Source: Algoriphagus iocasae (lineage in GTDB: Bacteria > Bacteroidota > Bacteroidia > Cytophagales > Cyclobacteriaceae). Taken from it: a DNA stretch of 64,000 nt. The position numbers and the translations under genes were made by a program. The stretch lies in assembly GCF_014206875.1 (NCBI RefSeq), contig NZ_JACIJO010000001.1, positions 310,001 through 374,000 of the forward strand. The letters are read 5' to 3'. The notes beneath the pieces were generated by a model. It did no database searches and was not told the DNA's origin. It worked only from the letters and a program-made list of their open reading frames with translations. Shown here piece by piece: positions 1-8,021 of this stretch (its first letter is position 1; each line of letters begins with the position of its first letter).

Positions 1-372
1 GATGAGGTGTATTTCCAGTCTTTCCATATGGATCTCACGAAAGCAACCACCAATTCTTTGCCTGTAGCCAATGCGACGGGTAGAATTGCTTTTGGAAATG
101 ATAATCTATATTATTTAATCACTAGTACTGGTTGGCCGGAATATCAAGATGGGGTATCCAGAGTTTCTGTATTAGGTTCAGAGCTTGATTTGGATTGGAT
201 TACCGGTTCAGGTTTTTATGGAATAGGTTATGACAAAGCCAGAAATGAACTTTACTTGGCAAATTCGAATGGTTTCCAGGGGAACGGAACTGTCACAGTT
301 TATGATGCGGATGGTACCGAGAAAAGAGATTTTGAAGTTGGAAGAGGTCCTTCAGGGTTTCTATTTTATTAA
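1..372 (+). CDS. C-terminal part of a YncE/DUF5074-like beta-propeller protein (partial at window edge)
   Basis: The reading frame is open from the first base and ends at TAA 370-372, so only about the last 123 codons are present. The visible part has propeller-blade features: a segment that reads as a displayed value (NLYYLITSTGW), then GFYGIGYDKARNELYLANS, then VTVYDADGTEKRDFEVGRGP. This resembles the C-terminal blades of YncE/DUF5074-type surface propellers common in Bacteroidetes. The internal GTG at position 7 is unlikely to be the start. Function and substrate cannot be told from this fragment. A 125-bp repeat element begins 15 nt after the stop codon. Confidence 0.6.
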   Translation, partial: DEVYFQSFHMDLTKATTNSLPVANATGRIAFGNDNLYYLITSTGWPEYQDGVSRVSVLGSELDLDWITGSGFYGIGYDKARNELYLANSNGFQGNGTVTVYDADGTEKRDFEVGRGPSGFLFY

Positions 373-387
373 TAAATGAGAATTGAT

Positions 388-512
388 AAAGAGGCATTTT
401 CTAAAGTCTAAAATTTGTCAGCCTGAGCGGAGTCGAAGGCCTAATGAAGTGAGATAACTGACATTTCGACTTCGCTCAATGTGACAAAAACCAATTTTGA
501 GAAAGCCACTTT
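388..512 (+). repeat. 125-bp REPIN/MITE-like element, copy 1
   Basis: The element starts with AAAGAGGC and ends with AGCCACTTT, degenerate versions of the 15-bp terminal inverted repeat of copy 2 (25021-25145). Inside are two head-to-head REP arms, TGAGCGGAGTCGAA (424-437) and TTCGACTTCGCTCA (465-478), flanked by TTTGTCAGCC and ATGTGACAAAAACC. Copy 2, reverse-complemented, has the same 125-nt length and is nearly identical outside the central 18 nt. The element lies between the stop of the upstream propeller gene and the stop (518) of the convergent HepT-like gene, so it may also end transcription. Confidence 0.85.
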
Positions 513-517
513 CAATT

Positions 518-934
518 TTAAGCATCTAATTTTTTGCTCATTGAATCTTCAAATTTTTCCAGTAAATGAATATATCGATGCTGAATATTATATAAGAACT
601 TATCCTCTGTATCGATCGAATAAACAGGATTGTATTGAATTCTATCGATCACCATGTCGAGCCAATCTTTTCCATCATCTATCAAATCTGCGTGAAACGC
701 CTCGGCGGTCAAATCCCTGGAACCTGAAAAAGGGCCTTTCCCTTGCTTAAGAAAATATTTAGTCATGACTTTCAAAGCCAGTTCATGGGCCACTTCAAAG
801 TTAGTGATCATCTCTCTCGCCTGAGATTCTTTAAAGCCATGTTTATTAGCACGCTGAACATAGGATCTTAAATCTTCCAGCGCAGTGCTGAATTCCTCAA
901 AGCATTGTTCACAGGTCTGGGGTAAGGTCTTCAT
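518..934 (-). CDS. HI0074/HepT-like nucleotidyltransferase substrate-binding protein, orphan
   Basis: The 138-residue, all-helical-looking protein matches the nucleotidyltransferase-substrate-binding (HI0074, HepT-like) family: FEVAHELALKVMTKYFLKQG in the first half, then SRDLTAEAFHADLIDDGKDW and LDMVIDR. In that family the last segment is followed by an R-x4-H-x-Y type motif; here it reads RIQYNPVY (Arg98 to Tyr105), with Pro103 where His is usual. Family members are normally encoded next to a small MntA-like nucleotidyltransferase, and none is adjacent here: upstream is htrA on the same strand (94 nt gap), downstream a repeat element. It may be a decayed toxin-antitoxin remnant or a domesticated protein. 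Two N-terminal cysteines (C8, C11) are visible. Confidence 0.75.
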   Translation of the reverse strand: MKTLPQTCEQCFEEFSTALEDLRSYVQRANKHGFKESQAREMITNFEVAHELALKVMTKYFLKQGKGPFSGSRDLTAEAFHADLIDDGKDWLDMVIDRIQYNPVYSIDTEDKFLYNIQHRYIHLLEKFEDSMSKKLDA

Positions 935-1028
935 GGGTTTTTCTTTTAATTAAGGTACTAATTTTTAGGAATTGCTTCCTAAAGCTCACGGGGAATTTTG
1001 GAGGGACTTCTTCAATTTCCCCTTCAGA

Positions 1029-2489
1029 TTATCGGATGGTGTAGCTTTGCATAAAAGGCTGTCCACTAGTTGCAACCCCTTCTAGTAGAAGTTTTCCGCT
1101 ATAATCTTCCAAAAACTTACCTACTGCTTTTGGATCCCGTGCCGGTTCTCTGTTTATCTGAGTAATGATAAAACCCTCTCTCAAACCCAAATCTCTTAAA
1201 TAACCTCTGGTTAATCCAGTCAATTTTACCCCGTATTCAATTCCCATTTTATCTTTTTCAATGGTGTTGACTGCTTCTAGTTTTGCTCCCAAAAGGTTGG
1301 AGCTGTAATATTCCCGCTTCAATATTCCATCACCACCTTCCAGATTCTGAAGCTTCAGTTGAGCAGTGTTTTTAGATCCATTTCTTATATAAGTAACCGG
1401 CAAATCCTGACCTGGGTAATAATAAGAAAGTGCCTCTTCAAAACTTCCCATTCCTGTGATTTCCTGATTTCCAAGTTGAGTGATAACATCATTTCTTTGA
1501 AGACCTGCAGATTCGGCAGCTCCATCTCGAATGACGTGAGTGACGATAACGCCATTCAATGTTTTGATATTCATTTCTTCAGCTAGCTCAGGAGTAATTT
1601 CCACTGCTTCAATGCCCGGAATTGCCTTTTGAACCTCACCATATTGGATCAAATCATTAGAAACTTTCATCGCTATATCCACTGGGACTGCAAATCCATA
1701 ACCTGTATAAGAACCTGTTCTGGAAAGAATGGCAGTGTTTATTCCCACCAATTCACCATTGACATTGACCAAAGCTCCACCAGAGTTTCCTGGGTTAATT
1801 GGTGCATCGGTCTGAATGAAGCTTTCCAAAGGGAAATCTCCTCCTAGAATATTAATCTGACGCTCTTTTGCAGAGACGATTCCTGCAGTTACAGTCGAGG
1901 TTAAATTGAAAGGATTACCAACTGCAAGCACCCATTCTCCAATTCGCAAATCACGGCTGCTGCCTCTTTTGATAGCTGGAAGGCCGTCGGCATCGATTTT
2001 CAAAACGGCGATATCAGTATTTTTATCTGTTCCGACCAGCCTTGCTTTATAAGTTTTCTTTTGATGAATCACCTCGATTGTTTCCGCTCTATCAATCACA
2101 TGGTTGTTTGTCACGATATATCCATCTTCGGAAATAATCACTCCCGATCCTGAGCTCACTTGCTGGGACGGACCGGAACCAAAGAAGTAATCAAACATAC
2201 TATAACGTCTTGGGTCTGTTCCTGAGAAGTTCTTGATAAACACCACCGATTGTGTGCTGTTTTCCGAAGCGTCTACAAAAGAAGCTGGCGGATAATCCGG
2301 AATTGATCTAGTAGGTGTGAATTCCGATGCCAGGCTAATTGACTGTTCGTTATTTTCAGAAAAATCATTGGCTTGATTTTGTGAATCTGAAACACTCACT
2401 TGGGTCCAAAGTGCCGCACCTGCCAATCCTGATAAGAAAGAAATTCCAGTAGTTTTTATGAGACTTTTCATAGATTTCAATTTAATCAT
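1029..2489 (-). CDS. htrA: HtrA/DegP-family periplasmic serine protease (first copy)
   Basis: S1C trypsin-like protease of 486 residues, expected to degrade or refold misfolded envelope proteins. An N-terminal hydrophobic segment (about residues 12-30) serves as membrane anchor or signal. The catalytic triad is visible as His130 (TNNHV), Asp159 (NTDIAVLKI) and Ser236 (NPGNSGGAL). A PDZ domain follows at about 290-380 (GVIVTHVIRDGAAESAGL), and the C-terminal region around 415-475 looks like a second, diverged PDZ. An alternative start is Met7 (MKSLIK). It is divergent from dxr-rseP, and the latter operon also acts in envelope stress. A second htrA lies at 20400-21902, so the organism has at least two. 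Confidence 0.93.
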   Translation of the reverse strand: MIKLKSMKSLIKTTGISFLSGLAGAALWTQVSVSDSQNQANDFSENNEQSISLASEFTPTRSIPDYPPASFVDASENSTQSVVFIKNFSGTDPRRYSMFDYFFGSGPSQQVSSGSGVIISEDGYIVTNNHVIDRAETIEVIHQKKTYKARLVGTDKNTDIAVLKIDADGLPAIKRGSSRDLRIGEWVLAVGNPFNLTSTVTAGIVSAKERQINILGGDFPLESFIQTDAPINPGNSGGALVNVNGELVGINTAILSRTGSYTGYGFAVPVDIAMKVSNDLIQYGEVQKAIPGIEAVEITPELAEEMNIKTLNGVIVTHVIRDGAAESAGLQRNDVITQLGNQEITGMGSFEEALSYYYPGQDLPVTYIRNGSKNTAQLKLQNLEGGDGILKREYYSSNLLGAKLEAVNTIEKDKMGIEYGVKLTGLTRGYLRDLGLREGFIITQINREPARDPKAVGKFLEDYSGKLLLEGVATSGQPFMQSYTIR

Positions 2490-2627
2490 TTGACGTTTTG
2501 ACTAAAAATCGGTTAGCCGCCTTCACATTTTTTAAGAAAAGGCAAAAGAGTTGTACCAAAATCGAGCAAAAATTAGCCCATCAAGTAAAAACTGACGAGT
2601 TGTACAAGGAAAAGTGGAGGCATCTTG

Positions 2628-2635
2628 TAATTTTG
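2628..2635 (+). promoter_or_regulatory. Candidate -7 element of the dxr promoter
   Basis: TAATTTTG matches the Bacteroidetes -7 consensus TAnnTTTG exactly and lies about 60 nt before the dxr start. No well-spaced TTTG -33 element is visible; the nearest TTG is about 25 nt upstream. The call is weak. Confidence 0.3.
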
Positions 2636-2696
2636 TCAGCTAATTGAGAAAACCATCTAGACTTTTTGAAAGTTTATTGCTCAAAATCCAAACTGA

Positions 2697-3863
2697 ATGA
2701 CAGAACAAAAGCGCGTAGCCATCCTGGGTAGCACCGGAAGTATCGGTACCCAAACACTGGAGGTAATCCGCCAACATTCTTCGGAATTTCAAGTCGAAGT
2801 TCTTACAGCCCAAAACAACGCAGATTTATTGATTCAGCAGGCTTTGGAGTTTAATCCAAACGCTGTAGTGATCGGGAATGAAGCCTTATACCCAGCGGTC
2901 AGAGATGCCCTAATTGACCAAGATATCAAGGTTTTTGCAGGTCAAAAGGCGATAGCTCAGGTAGTGGAAATGGAAACCATCGATGTGGTTTTGACTGCGC
3001 TGGTGGGGTATTCAGGTTTGATCCCTACGATTCATGCGATTAAGGCCGGGAAGCAAATTGCTTTGGCCAACAAAGAAACCATGGTAGTAGCAGGGGAAAT
3101 CATTACTGCTTTGGCAAAGGAAAACAGAGTTAACATTTACCCGGTTGATTCGGAACACTCGGCAATTTTTCAATGTCTGGTGGGAGAATTTCACAATCCT
3201 ATAGAAAAAATCATTCTTACAGCTTCTGGAGGGCCATTCAGAGGAAAAGACAGAGCTTTTTTGGAGAATGTAACCAAAGCTCAGGCTTTGAAGCATCCCA
3301 ATTGGGAAATGGGAGCGAAAATCACGATTGATTCGGCTTCTTTGATGAACAAAGGCCTGGAAGTGATAGAAGCAAAATGGCTTTTTGGATTGCAAACTGA
3401 TCAAATTGATGTGGTCGTACATCCACAGAGTATTATCCATTCTTTGGTACAGTTTGAAGACGGATCTTTAAAAGCGCAACTCGGATTACCGGATATGCGT
3501 ATTCCCATTCAGTTTGCACTCAGTTTTCCTGATCGATTAAAAAGCGATTTTGAGCGGTTTGACTTTATGAATTACCCTCAGCTGACCTTTGAGCAACCAG
3601 ATTTGGAGACTTTCCAAAATCTTCAACTAGCGTATGATGCCCTGGCAAAAGGAGGGAATGCTCCTTGTACCCTGAATGCTGCTAATGAAGTGGCAGTCGC
3701 GGCTTTTCTAAAAGAAGAAGTAGGGTTTTTAGAAATGTCTGATCTAATCGGTGAGACACTTTCGAAAACAGAGTTTATCTTACACCCAAATCTTGATGAT
3801 TATGTGGAAACTGATCGAAGGGCAAGAGAAATTACAGAACAACTAATTAAGCGTAAAGTATAA
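2697..3863 (+). CDS. dxr: 1-deoxy-D-xylulose-5-phosphate reductoisomerase (DXR)
   Basis: Second enzyme of the MEP isoprenoid pathway: NADPH-dependent isomerisation and reduction of DXP to 2-C-methyl-D-erythritol 4-phosphate in the cytoplasm. The 388-residue length is typical. The N-terminal NADPH-binding motif GSTGSIG sits at residues 11-17. The family signatures LANKETMV, PVDSEHSAIFQ (metal and substrate binding), LTASGGPF, NWEMGAKITIDSASLMNKGLEVIEA (positions 3301-3374) and HPQSIIHSLV are all intact. The stop codon overlaps the rseP start by one base (TAATG), so the two genes are translationally coupled. dxr-rseP adjacency is common in Bacteroidetes. Confidence 0.98.
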   Translation: MTEQKRVAILGSTGSIGTQTLEVIRQHSSEFQVEVLTAQNNADLLIQQALEFNPNAVVIGNEALYPAVRDALIDQDIKVFAGQKAIAQVVEMETIDVVLTALVGYSGLIPTIHAIKAGKQIALANKETMVVAGEIITALAKENRVNIYPVDSEHSAIFQCLVGEFHNPIEKIILTASGGPFRGKDRAFLENVTKAQALKHPNWEMGAKITIDSASLMNKGLEVIEAKWLFGLQTDQIDVVVHPQSIIHSLVQFEDGSLKAQLGLPDMRIPIQFALSFPDRLKSDFERFDFMNYPQLTFEQPDLETFQNLQLAYDALAKGGNAPCTLNAANEVAVAAFLKEEVGFLEMSDLIGETLSKTEFILHPNLDDYVETDRRAREITEQLIKRKV

Positions 3864-5182
3864 TGGATACATTAATAATGGTGGGTCAACTGGTACTGGG
3901 ATTATCCATCCTGGTAGGTTTGCATGAATTGGGCCACTTGCTCACAGCCAAGATGTTTGGTATGAGAGTAGAGAAATTTTCAATCGGTTTTCCTCCTAAA
4001 ATCGCCGGATTCCAGTGGGGAGAGACAGAATATTCCATCGGAGCAATTCCTTTGGGAGGTTTTGTGAAAATTTCAGGGATGGTTGATGAATCCATGGATA
4101 CAGAGCAAATGGCTGAGGAACCACAACCTTGGGAATTCAGATCCAAGCCAGCCTGGCAGCGATTGATTGTGATGCTTGGAGGTATTATTGTGAATGTGAT
4201 TACCGGAGTTTTGATCTTCTGGGTGATGGTTTACAATAATGGAGAAACCTATTATTCTCGAGACCAAGTTGTAGAAAATGGAATTGAGGCTTTAGAAATC
4301 GGCCAGTCTATTGGTCTGAAAACCGGAGATAAAATTCTCGACATCAATGGAGAACCTTATGTAAGCATCAATGATTTGAGCAGTGGTTCTGCTTTGCTTA
4401 GTGAAAATGGGTATTACACAGTTGATAGAAACGGTGAAATTTTGAAAGTTGAAATCCCTAGAGGCTTCATCAACTCATTTAGCAAAAAGGAGGCTCTTGA
4501 CAATTTTGTGGAAATGAGATATCCATTCCAACTGTCGGTGATAGATAAAGGTGGAGCTGCTGAGAAAGCTGGAATTACCACAGAAGATAAAATACTTGCA
4601 GTCAATGGAACAGAGGTTCATTATTTTGATGAATTGCAAGCTGCTTTGGCGGACTCCAAAAGCGCAAATGCCGACATTACTCTTTTGAGAAATGGAGATA
4701 CTACTCATACTTCGGTAGCTGTTTCAGAGAGAGGCACAATTGATATTGCGGTTACATCAGTCTTGGAGCCCGTAAGAAGAGAATATGGTATCGGAGAAGC
4801 ATTTGTGAAAGGATCTGAAAGAGCATTTACCATCGTGGTAGTCAATGCAAAAGCATTGGGCAAAATGTTTACCGGAGAAGTTTCTACAAAAAATGTGAGT
4901 GGGCCAATCGGAATGGCGAAAATCTATGGAGATACTTGGGATTGGGGTAAATTCTGGACTATTACAGGTTTGATTTCAATGCTTTTGGCATTTATGAATT
5001 TGCTGCCTATTCCTGCTTTGGATGGAGGGCATGTGATGTTTTTACTATATGAAATGATTTCAGGTAGAGCTCCTTCTGATAAGTTTTTGGAGAACGCCCA
5101 GAAAGTGGGAATGGTTATTCTACTGGCTTTGATGGTTTTTGCAATTGGCAATGATGTGTTGAAGCTATTTACAGGAGATTAA
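3863..5182 (+). CDS. rseP: RseP-family intramembrane zinc metalloprotease (site-2 protease)
   Basis: Membrane-embedded protease of 439 residues expected to cleave transmembrane segments of anti-sigma factors or leftover signal peptides. The zinc motif HELGH is at residues 21-25 in the first membrane helix. The second zinc-site motif, MNLLPIPALDGGH, is near residue 385. One clear PDZ domain lies between (QLSVIDKGGAAEKAGITTEDKI), with a less clear one before it (about 140-170, LKTGDKILDINGEPY). The C-terminal membrane helix VGMVILLALMVFAIG follows. The start overlaps the end of dxr by one base. A strong hairpin terminator follows the stop by about 20 nt. Confidence 0.95.
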   Translation: MDTLIMVGQLVLGLSILVGLHELGHLLTAKMFGMRVEKFSIGFPPKIAGFQWGETEYSIGAIPLGGFVKISGMVDESMDTEQMAEEPQPWEFRSKPAWQRLIVMLGGIIVNVITGVLIFWVMVYNNGETYYSRDQVVENGIEALEIGQSIGLKTGDKILDINGEPYVSINDLSSGSALLSENGYYTVDRNGEILKVEIPRGFINSFSKKEALDNFVEMRYPFQLSVIDKGGAAEKAGITTEDKILAVNGTEVHYFDELQAALADSKSANADITLLRNGDTTHTSVAVSERGTIDIAVTSVLEPVRREYGIGEAFVKGSERAFTIVVVNAKALGKMFTGEVSTKNVSGPIGMAKIYGDTWDWGKFWTITGLISMLLAFMNLLPIPALDGGHVMFLLYEMISGRAPSDKFLENAQKVGMVILLALMVFAIGNDVLKLFTGD

Positions 5183-5202
5183 TCCTATCAATAAATCTTT
5201 AA

Positions 5203-5230
5203 AAACCGGGTTGAGAAGCCCGGTTTTTTT
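5203..5230 (+). terminator. Rho-independent terminator of dxr-rseP
   Basis: Stem AAACCGGG / CCCGGTTT with loop TTGAGAAG, followed by a run of T. Stem and loop sequences are identical to those of the terminator at 6559-6587. Confidence 0.9.
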
Positions 5231-5302
5231 TGTTACTAAATAATTCGTGAAAGTTTTGTTTTTAAAGATTTAGTGCCCTTTTTTTGCCAAAAAAATATTT
5301 TC

Positions 5303-6529
5303 ATGAAATTTATAGTTTGTAAGTGTGCATTTCTTTTTTTGATGAATCTTCTGGCACTTTCAGTTTTTGCGCAGCAAAGCACTCCCAAAAAATCAATCAT
5401 TACCTTAAAAAACGGTACTGAAATCCAAGGGCAATTAGTAAGTGAGTTTGATCTGGAAGACTACACAGTGATTGAATTCATTTCTGAATCGGGAGATAAA
5501 TCAATTTTTAAACCTGAAGACATTTCCAGTTTTAAATTAGCCAATGGTAGAGAGTTTAGATCGGAATCAATTCCTGGATTGGAGAATCAAGTATTCGTTC
5601 AAGTATTAGTTTCTGGCTCCCTGGAATTATTGAAATGGGAAAGAAATTATTTTGTGAACAGGGGAGATGAAATGAGAGAGCTCAAGGTTATCAGCACTAC
5701 CAAAGAAGTGGAGGGGAAAACAATGACTGGAAGTAGTAATCAATACATTGGTATTCTTAAAATTGCGATGAATGATGAATGTGGGGCAGGATTAGCAAAG
5801 AAAATAGAATCTACTAAACTGACTGATTCTAGTTTAATTGATCTTTTTGATACCTATTACGATTGTTCTGGTAAACAGTATCAAATCAATGTTTCTCAGG
5901 TTCCATTTTCAAAATTGTCTTGGAGGGTTCAAGGTGGAGTTGGATTTTTATCGATCCCTGAATATCAAACTAATAAAGATGTGAATTATGCTCTTGATAA
6001 AACCATTGTTCCTTATTTCGAACTAGGTGTAAGGTTAAGAGAATTTAGGACAGCACCTCGCTTACAAGTGGATCTTGGGGTGGGATACATGCAGGAGTCC
6101 AATACTATTCATTTGGACTCCGAGTTGATATCATTTGATCTTACAGGAAGCCAGGAATATAATTCCTACTCCATCTTAGTGCCATTGCAAGTGAGTTATG
6201 TTCTATTTAAAAAGGACAAAAATGAGATTTATGCTGGGACTGGCCTCACATTTTGGTTTACCAATTTTGAAAGAGGATATGGCGAGCTTCTAGTTGATAA
6301 TGGCGAACAAAATAACTCACTTGAGAGGTCGGATTTTGTCGATCGAAAAGAAAAAGGGATTAGCCCAAACCTCAAAATTGGATATAGAAAAAAAGTCTCA
6401 GCAAAGACAAGTTTATTCATGGAAGTGAAGGGAGATTACCTTATCAAAAACATGTTCTTTTACCCTCTTACCTATCAGGCCATACACAATTATGCTACTG
6501 GGAGTTTAACTGTAGGTCTTGAATTTTAG
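5303..6529 (+). CDS. Exported protein of unknown function, paralog 1 of 3 (predicted outer-membrane beta-barrel)
   Basis: A 408-residue protein if started at ATG 5303, which gives a proper signal peptide (MKFIVCKCAFLFLMNLLALSVFA-QQ). An in-frame ATG at 5273 would add 10 residues and spoil it. The N-terminal part (about 30-110) reads ITLKNGTEIQGQL...DYTVIEF...PEDISSFKLANGREF, a pattern shared with the two following genes. A middle segment has two conserved cysteines about 30 residues apart (NDEC...YYDC), probably a disulfide. The C-terminal half has alternating beta-strand character (GGVGFLSIPEY, LQVDLGVGYM, IYAGTGLTFWF, NLKIGYRKKV) and ends in GLEF with a terminal Phe, as outer-membrane barrels do. 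I do not recognise a named family. Confidence 0.75.
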   Translation: MKFIVCKCAFLFLMNLLALSVFAQQSTPKKSIITLKNGTEIQGQLVSEFDLEDYTVIEFISESGDKSIFKPEDISSFKLANGREFRSESIPGLENQVFVQVLVSGSLELLKWERNYFVNRGDEMRELKVISTTKEVEGKTMTGSSNQYIGILKIAMNDECGAGLAKKIESTKLTDSSLIDLFDTYYDCSGKQYQINVSQVPFSKLSWRVQGGVGFLSIPEYQTNKDVNYALDKTIVPYFELGVRLREFRTAPRLQVDLGVGYMQESNTIHLDSELISFDLTGSQEYNSYSILVPLQVSYVLFKKDKNEIYAGTGLTFWFTNFERGYGELLVDNGEQNNSLERSDFVDRKEKGISPNLKIGYRKKVSAKTSLFMEVKGDYLIKNMFFYPLTYQAIHNYATGSLTVGLEF

Positions 6530-6558
6530 GTTTATCGGTTTAAGATAATGAGCTAAGA

Positions 6559-6587
6559 AAACCGGGTTGAGAAGCCCGGTTTTTTTG
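6559..6587 (+). terminator. Rho-independent terminator after paralog 1
   Basis: Stem AAACCGGG / CCCGGTTT, loop TTGAGAAG, then seven T. The hairpin core is identical to the terminator behind rseP, so paralog 1 is bracketed by two copies of the same terminator. Confidence 0.9.
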
Positions 6588-6613
6588 TTTGAAATTCAAT
6601 GAAAATTTTCAGA

Positions 6614-6643
6614 TTGAAAATCAATTAGTTGCAACTATTTTTA
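6614..6643 (+). promoter_or_regulatory. Candidate promoter of paralog 2
   Basis: A TTG at 6614-6616 is followed after exactly 19 nt by TATTTTTA (6636-6643), 7 of 8 matches to TAnnTTTG. It lies about 75 nt before the start codon and just behind the preceding terminator, where a promoter is needed. Confidence 0.4.
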
Positions 6644-6717
6644 GGTTAAAGTTAGGCAATTTAAAAAAATGTGATTTCCGATTCATAATTTAACATCCTG
6701 AAAATGAGTGGAAAAAC

Positions 6718-7929
6718 ATGAGAAAAAATGTGCCTGCAATAGTTTTGCTTTTAACTATTCTTATACAACCATTGCGGGCTCAAAATGCCTCCAAGGTTTT
6801 TGTTATCAAACAAGGTCAGTCTATTGAGATGACATTAGAAGGTGAGTCAGATTTTTCTTTTTTCGATCAGCTCCATGTGGTCGAAAATGGAAAGAAAACA
6901 AGTTATGATCCTAGCCAAATTGATGGATTCAGATTTGAAAATGGAAGGTATTTCCTCTCTAAAAAAGTCAGAGGAACAGAAGAAAGATACTTTTTCCAAA
7001 TCCCATTTGAAGGAGAAAAGTCGTTGGGTGTCTTTAGGTCTGGTTATTATTTGATTTTGGGAGATGAAGCTATAATTCTTTCTGTGGAAAGCAGAGAGCA
7101 CACCAACATGGTCAGCCGGGAACAAAAACGGAAAACTTACCTCGGAGTATTGCATTATGCAATGGATGACTGCAATCCGGAGATTACAGAAATGATCAAT
7201 GATGTCAACCTTTCTTACCCATCATTGGAAAAACTTTTTATTGCCTATCATTCCTGTAAAAATCTGCCTTACCAAGTCCATGCCGAGACTATTCCATTTT
7301 TTAAATTGGGAGTTTCTGCGTCGGTAGGATTAGGTATTCTAAACCAAAGAATGAGTTCCCTGGTATTCGAAAACCAAAGTGGTGTCCCTACATTTGAAAT
7401 ATTGGCAGATTTGATTTTTCAGAAATTTTCTCCCCGTACCAAAGTTCAGCTGGGTGTTTCCTCCTTATCGTTTGAAGATGCTTGGAGTGTTGAAGATGTC
7501 AATTTTAATCCTGGAGATGAGCGATTATGGTACCAAGAAGAGTTTAAGCTCAATATCATCAAACTACCTGCAATCATTAATTACAATTTTCTCCACAAGG
7601 AAACCCAAAGTCTCTATGGAGGAGTTGGCTTGACTTACTCCCTAGTAAAAAAGGAGAGTATTTCTGAAGTTTCTCAATGGGAGTATTATTCTCCATATAG
7701 TACCGATCAAATCATTACCAGACCACGCGATCCGGTTTTATTGGATCCGAGCAATACATTTGGATTTATCTTGAAGGCGGGATACAAAAAGAAATTTAAT
7801 TCTATATGGGCATTTGCCGAAGTCCAGTTCGATAATTTCTCAAACCTTGGTTATGCTGTTTTGAATAGTTCTAATCCTTCTAAATACTCTATGTCAATGA
7901 ACAGTTTTAAAATTGGGTTAGGGTTTTGA
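6718..7929 (+). CDS. Exported protein of unknown function, paralog 2 of 3 (predicted outer-membrane beta-barrel)
   Basis: A 403-residue protein with a signal peptide (MRKNVPAIVLLLTILIQPLRA-QN). It shares the layout of its neighbours: an N-terminal region with YDPSQIDGFRFENGRYFLSKK, a middle segment with two cysteines (DDC...YHSC followed by KNLPYQVHAETIPFFKLG), and a C-terminal barrel-like half ending in IGLGF. Equivalent strands include VQLGVSS, LYGGVGLTYSL and FILKAGYKKKF. Sequence identity to paralogs 1 and 3 is modest, so the duplications are old. It is followed by paralog 3 with a 92-nt gap and no obvious terminator, and may be co-transcribed with it. Confidence 0.75.
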   Translation: MRKNVPAIVLLLTILIQPLRAQNASKVFVIKQGQSIEMTLEGESDFSFFDQLHVVENGKKTSYDPSQIDGFRFENGRYFLSKKVRGTEERYFFQIPFEGEKSLGVFRSGYYLILGDEAIILSVESREHTNMVSREQKRKTYLGVLHYAMDDCNPEITEMINDVNLSYPSLEKLFIAYHSCKNLPYQVHAETIPFFKLGVSASVGLGILNQRMSSLVFENQSGVPTFEILADLIFQKFSPRTKVQLGVSSLSFEDAWSVEDVNFNPGDERLWYQEEFKLNIIKLPAIINYNFLHKETQSLYGGVGLTYSLVKKESISEVSQWEYYSPYSTDQIITRPRDPVLLDPSNTFGFILKAGYKKKFNSIWAFAEVQFDNFSNLGYAVLNSSNPSKYSMSMNSFKIGLGF

Positions 7930-8021
7930 AAAATCACCAATAAATAAACTTTAAGGTGTCAGTCTTAAATCTTTGGTTTTCTCATTTCAACTAATTATCT
8001 AGCACTCTATTTAATCAATAT

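Noticed and set aside
481-750. Plus-strand ORF opposite the HepT-like gene
   Set aside because: The start lies inside the repeat element, and the minus-strand frame matches a known family.
967-982. TAGGAA-TTGC-TTCCTA inverted repeat between htrA and the HepT-like gene as a terminator
   Set aside because: The stem is only 6 bp, AT-rich and has no T run on the minus strand.
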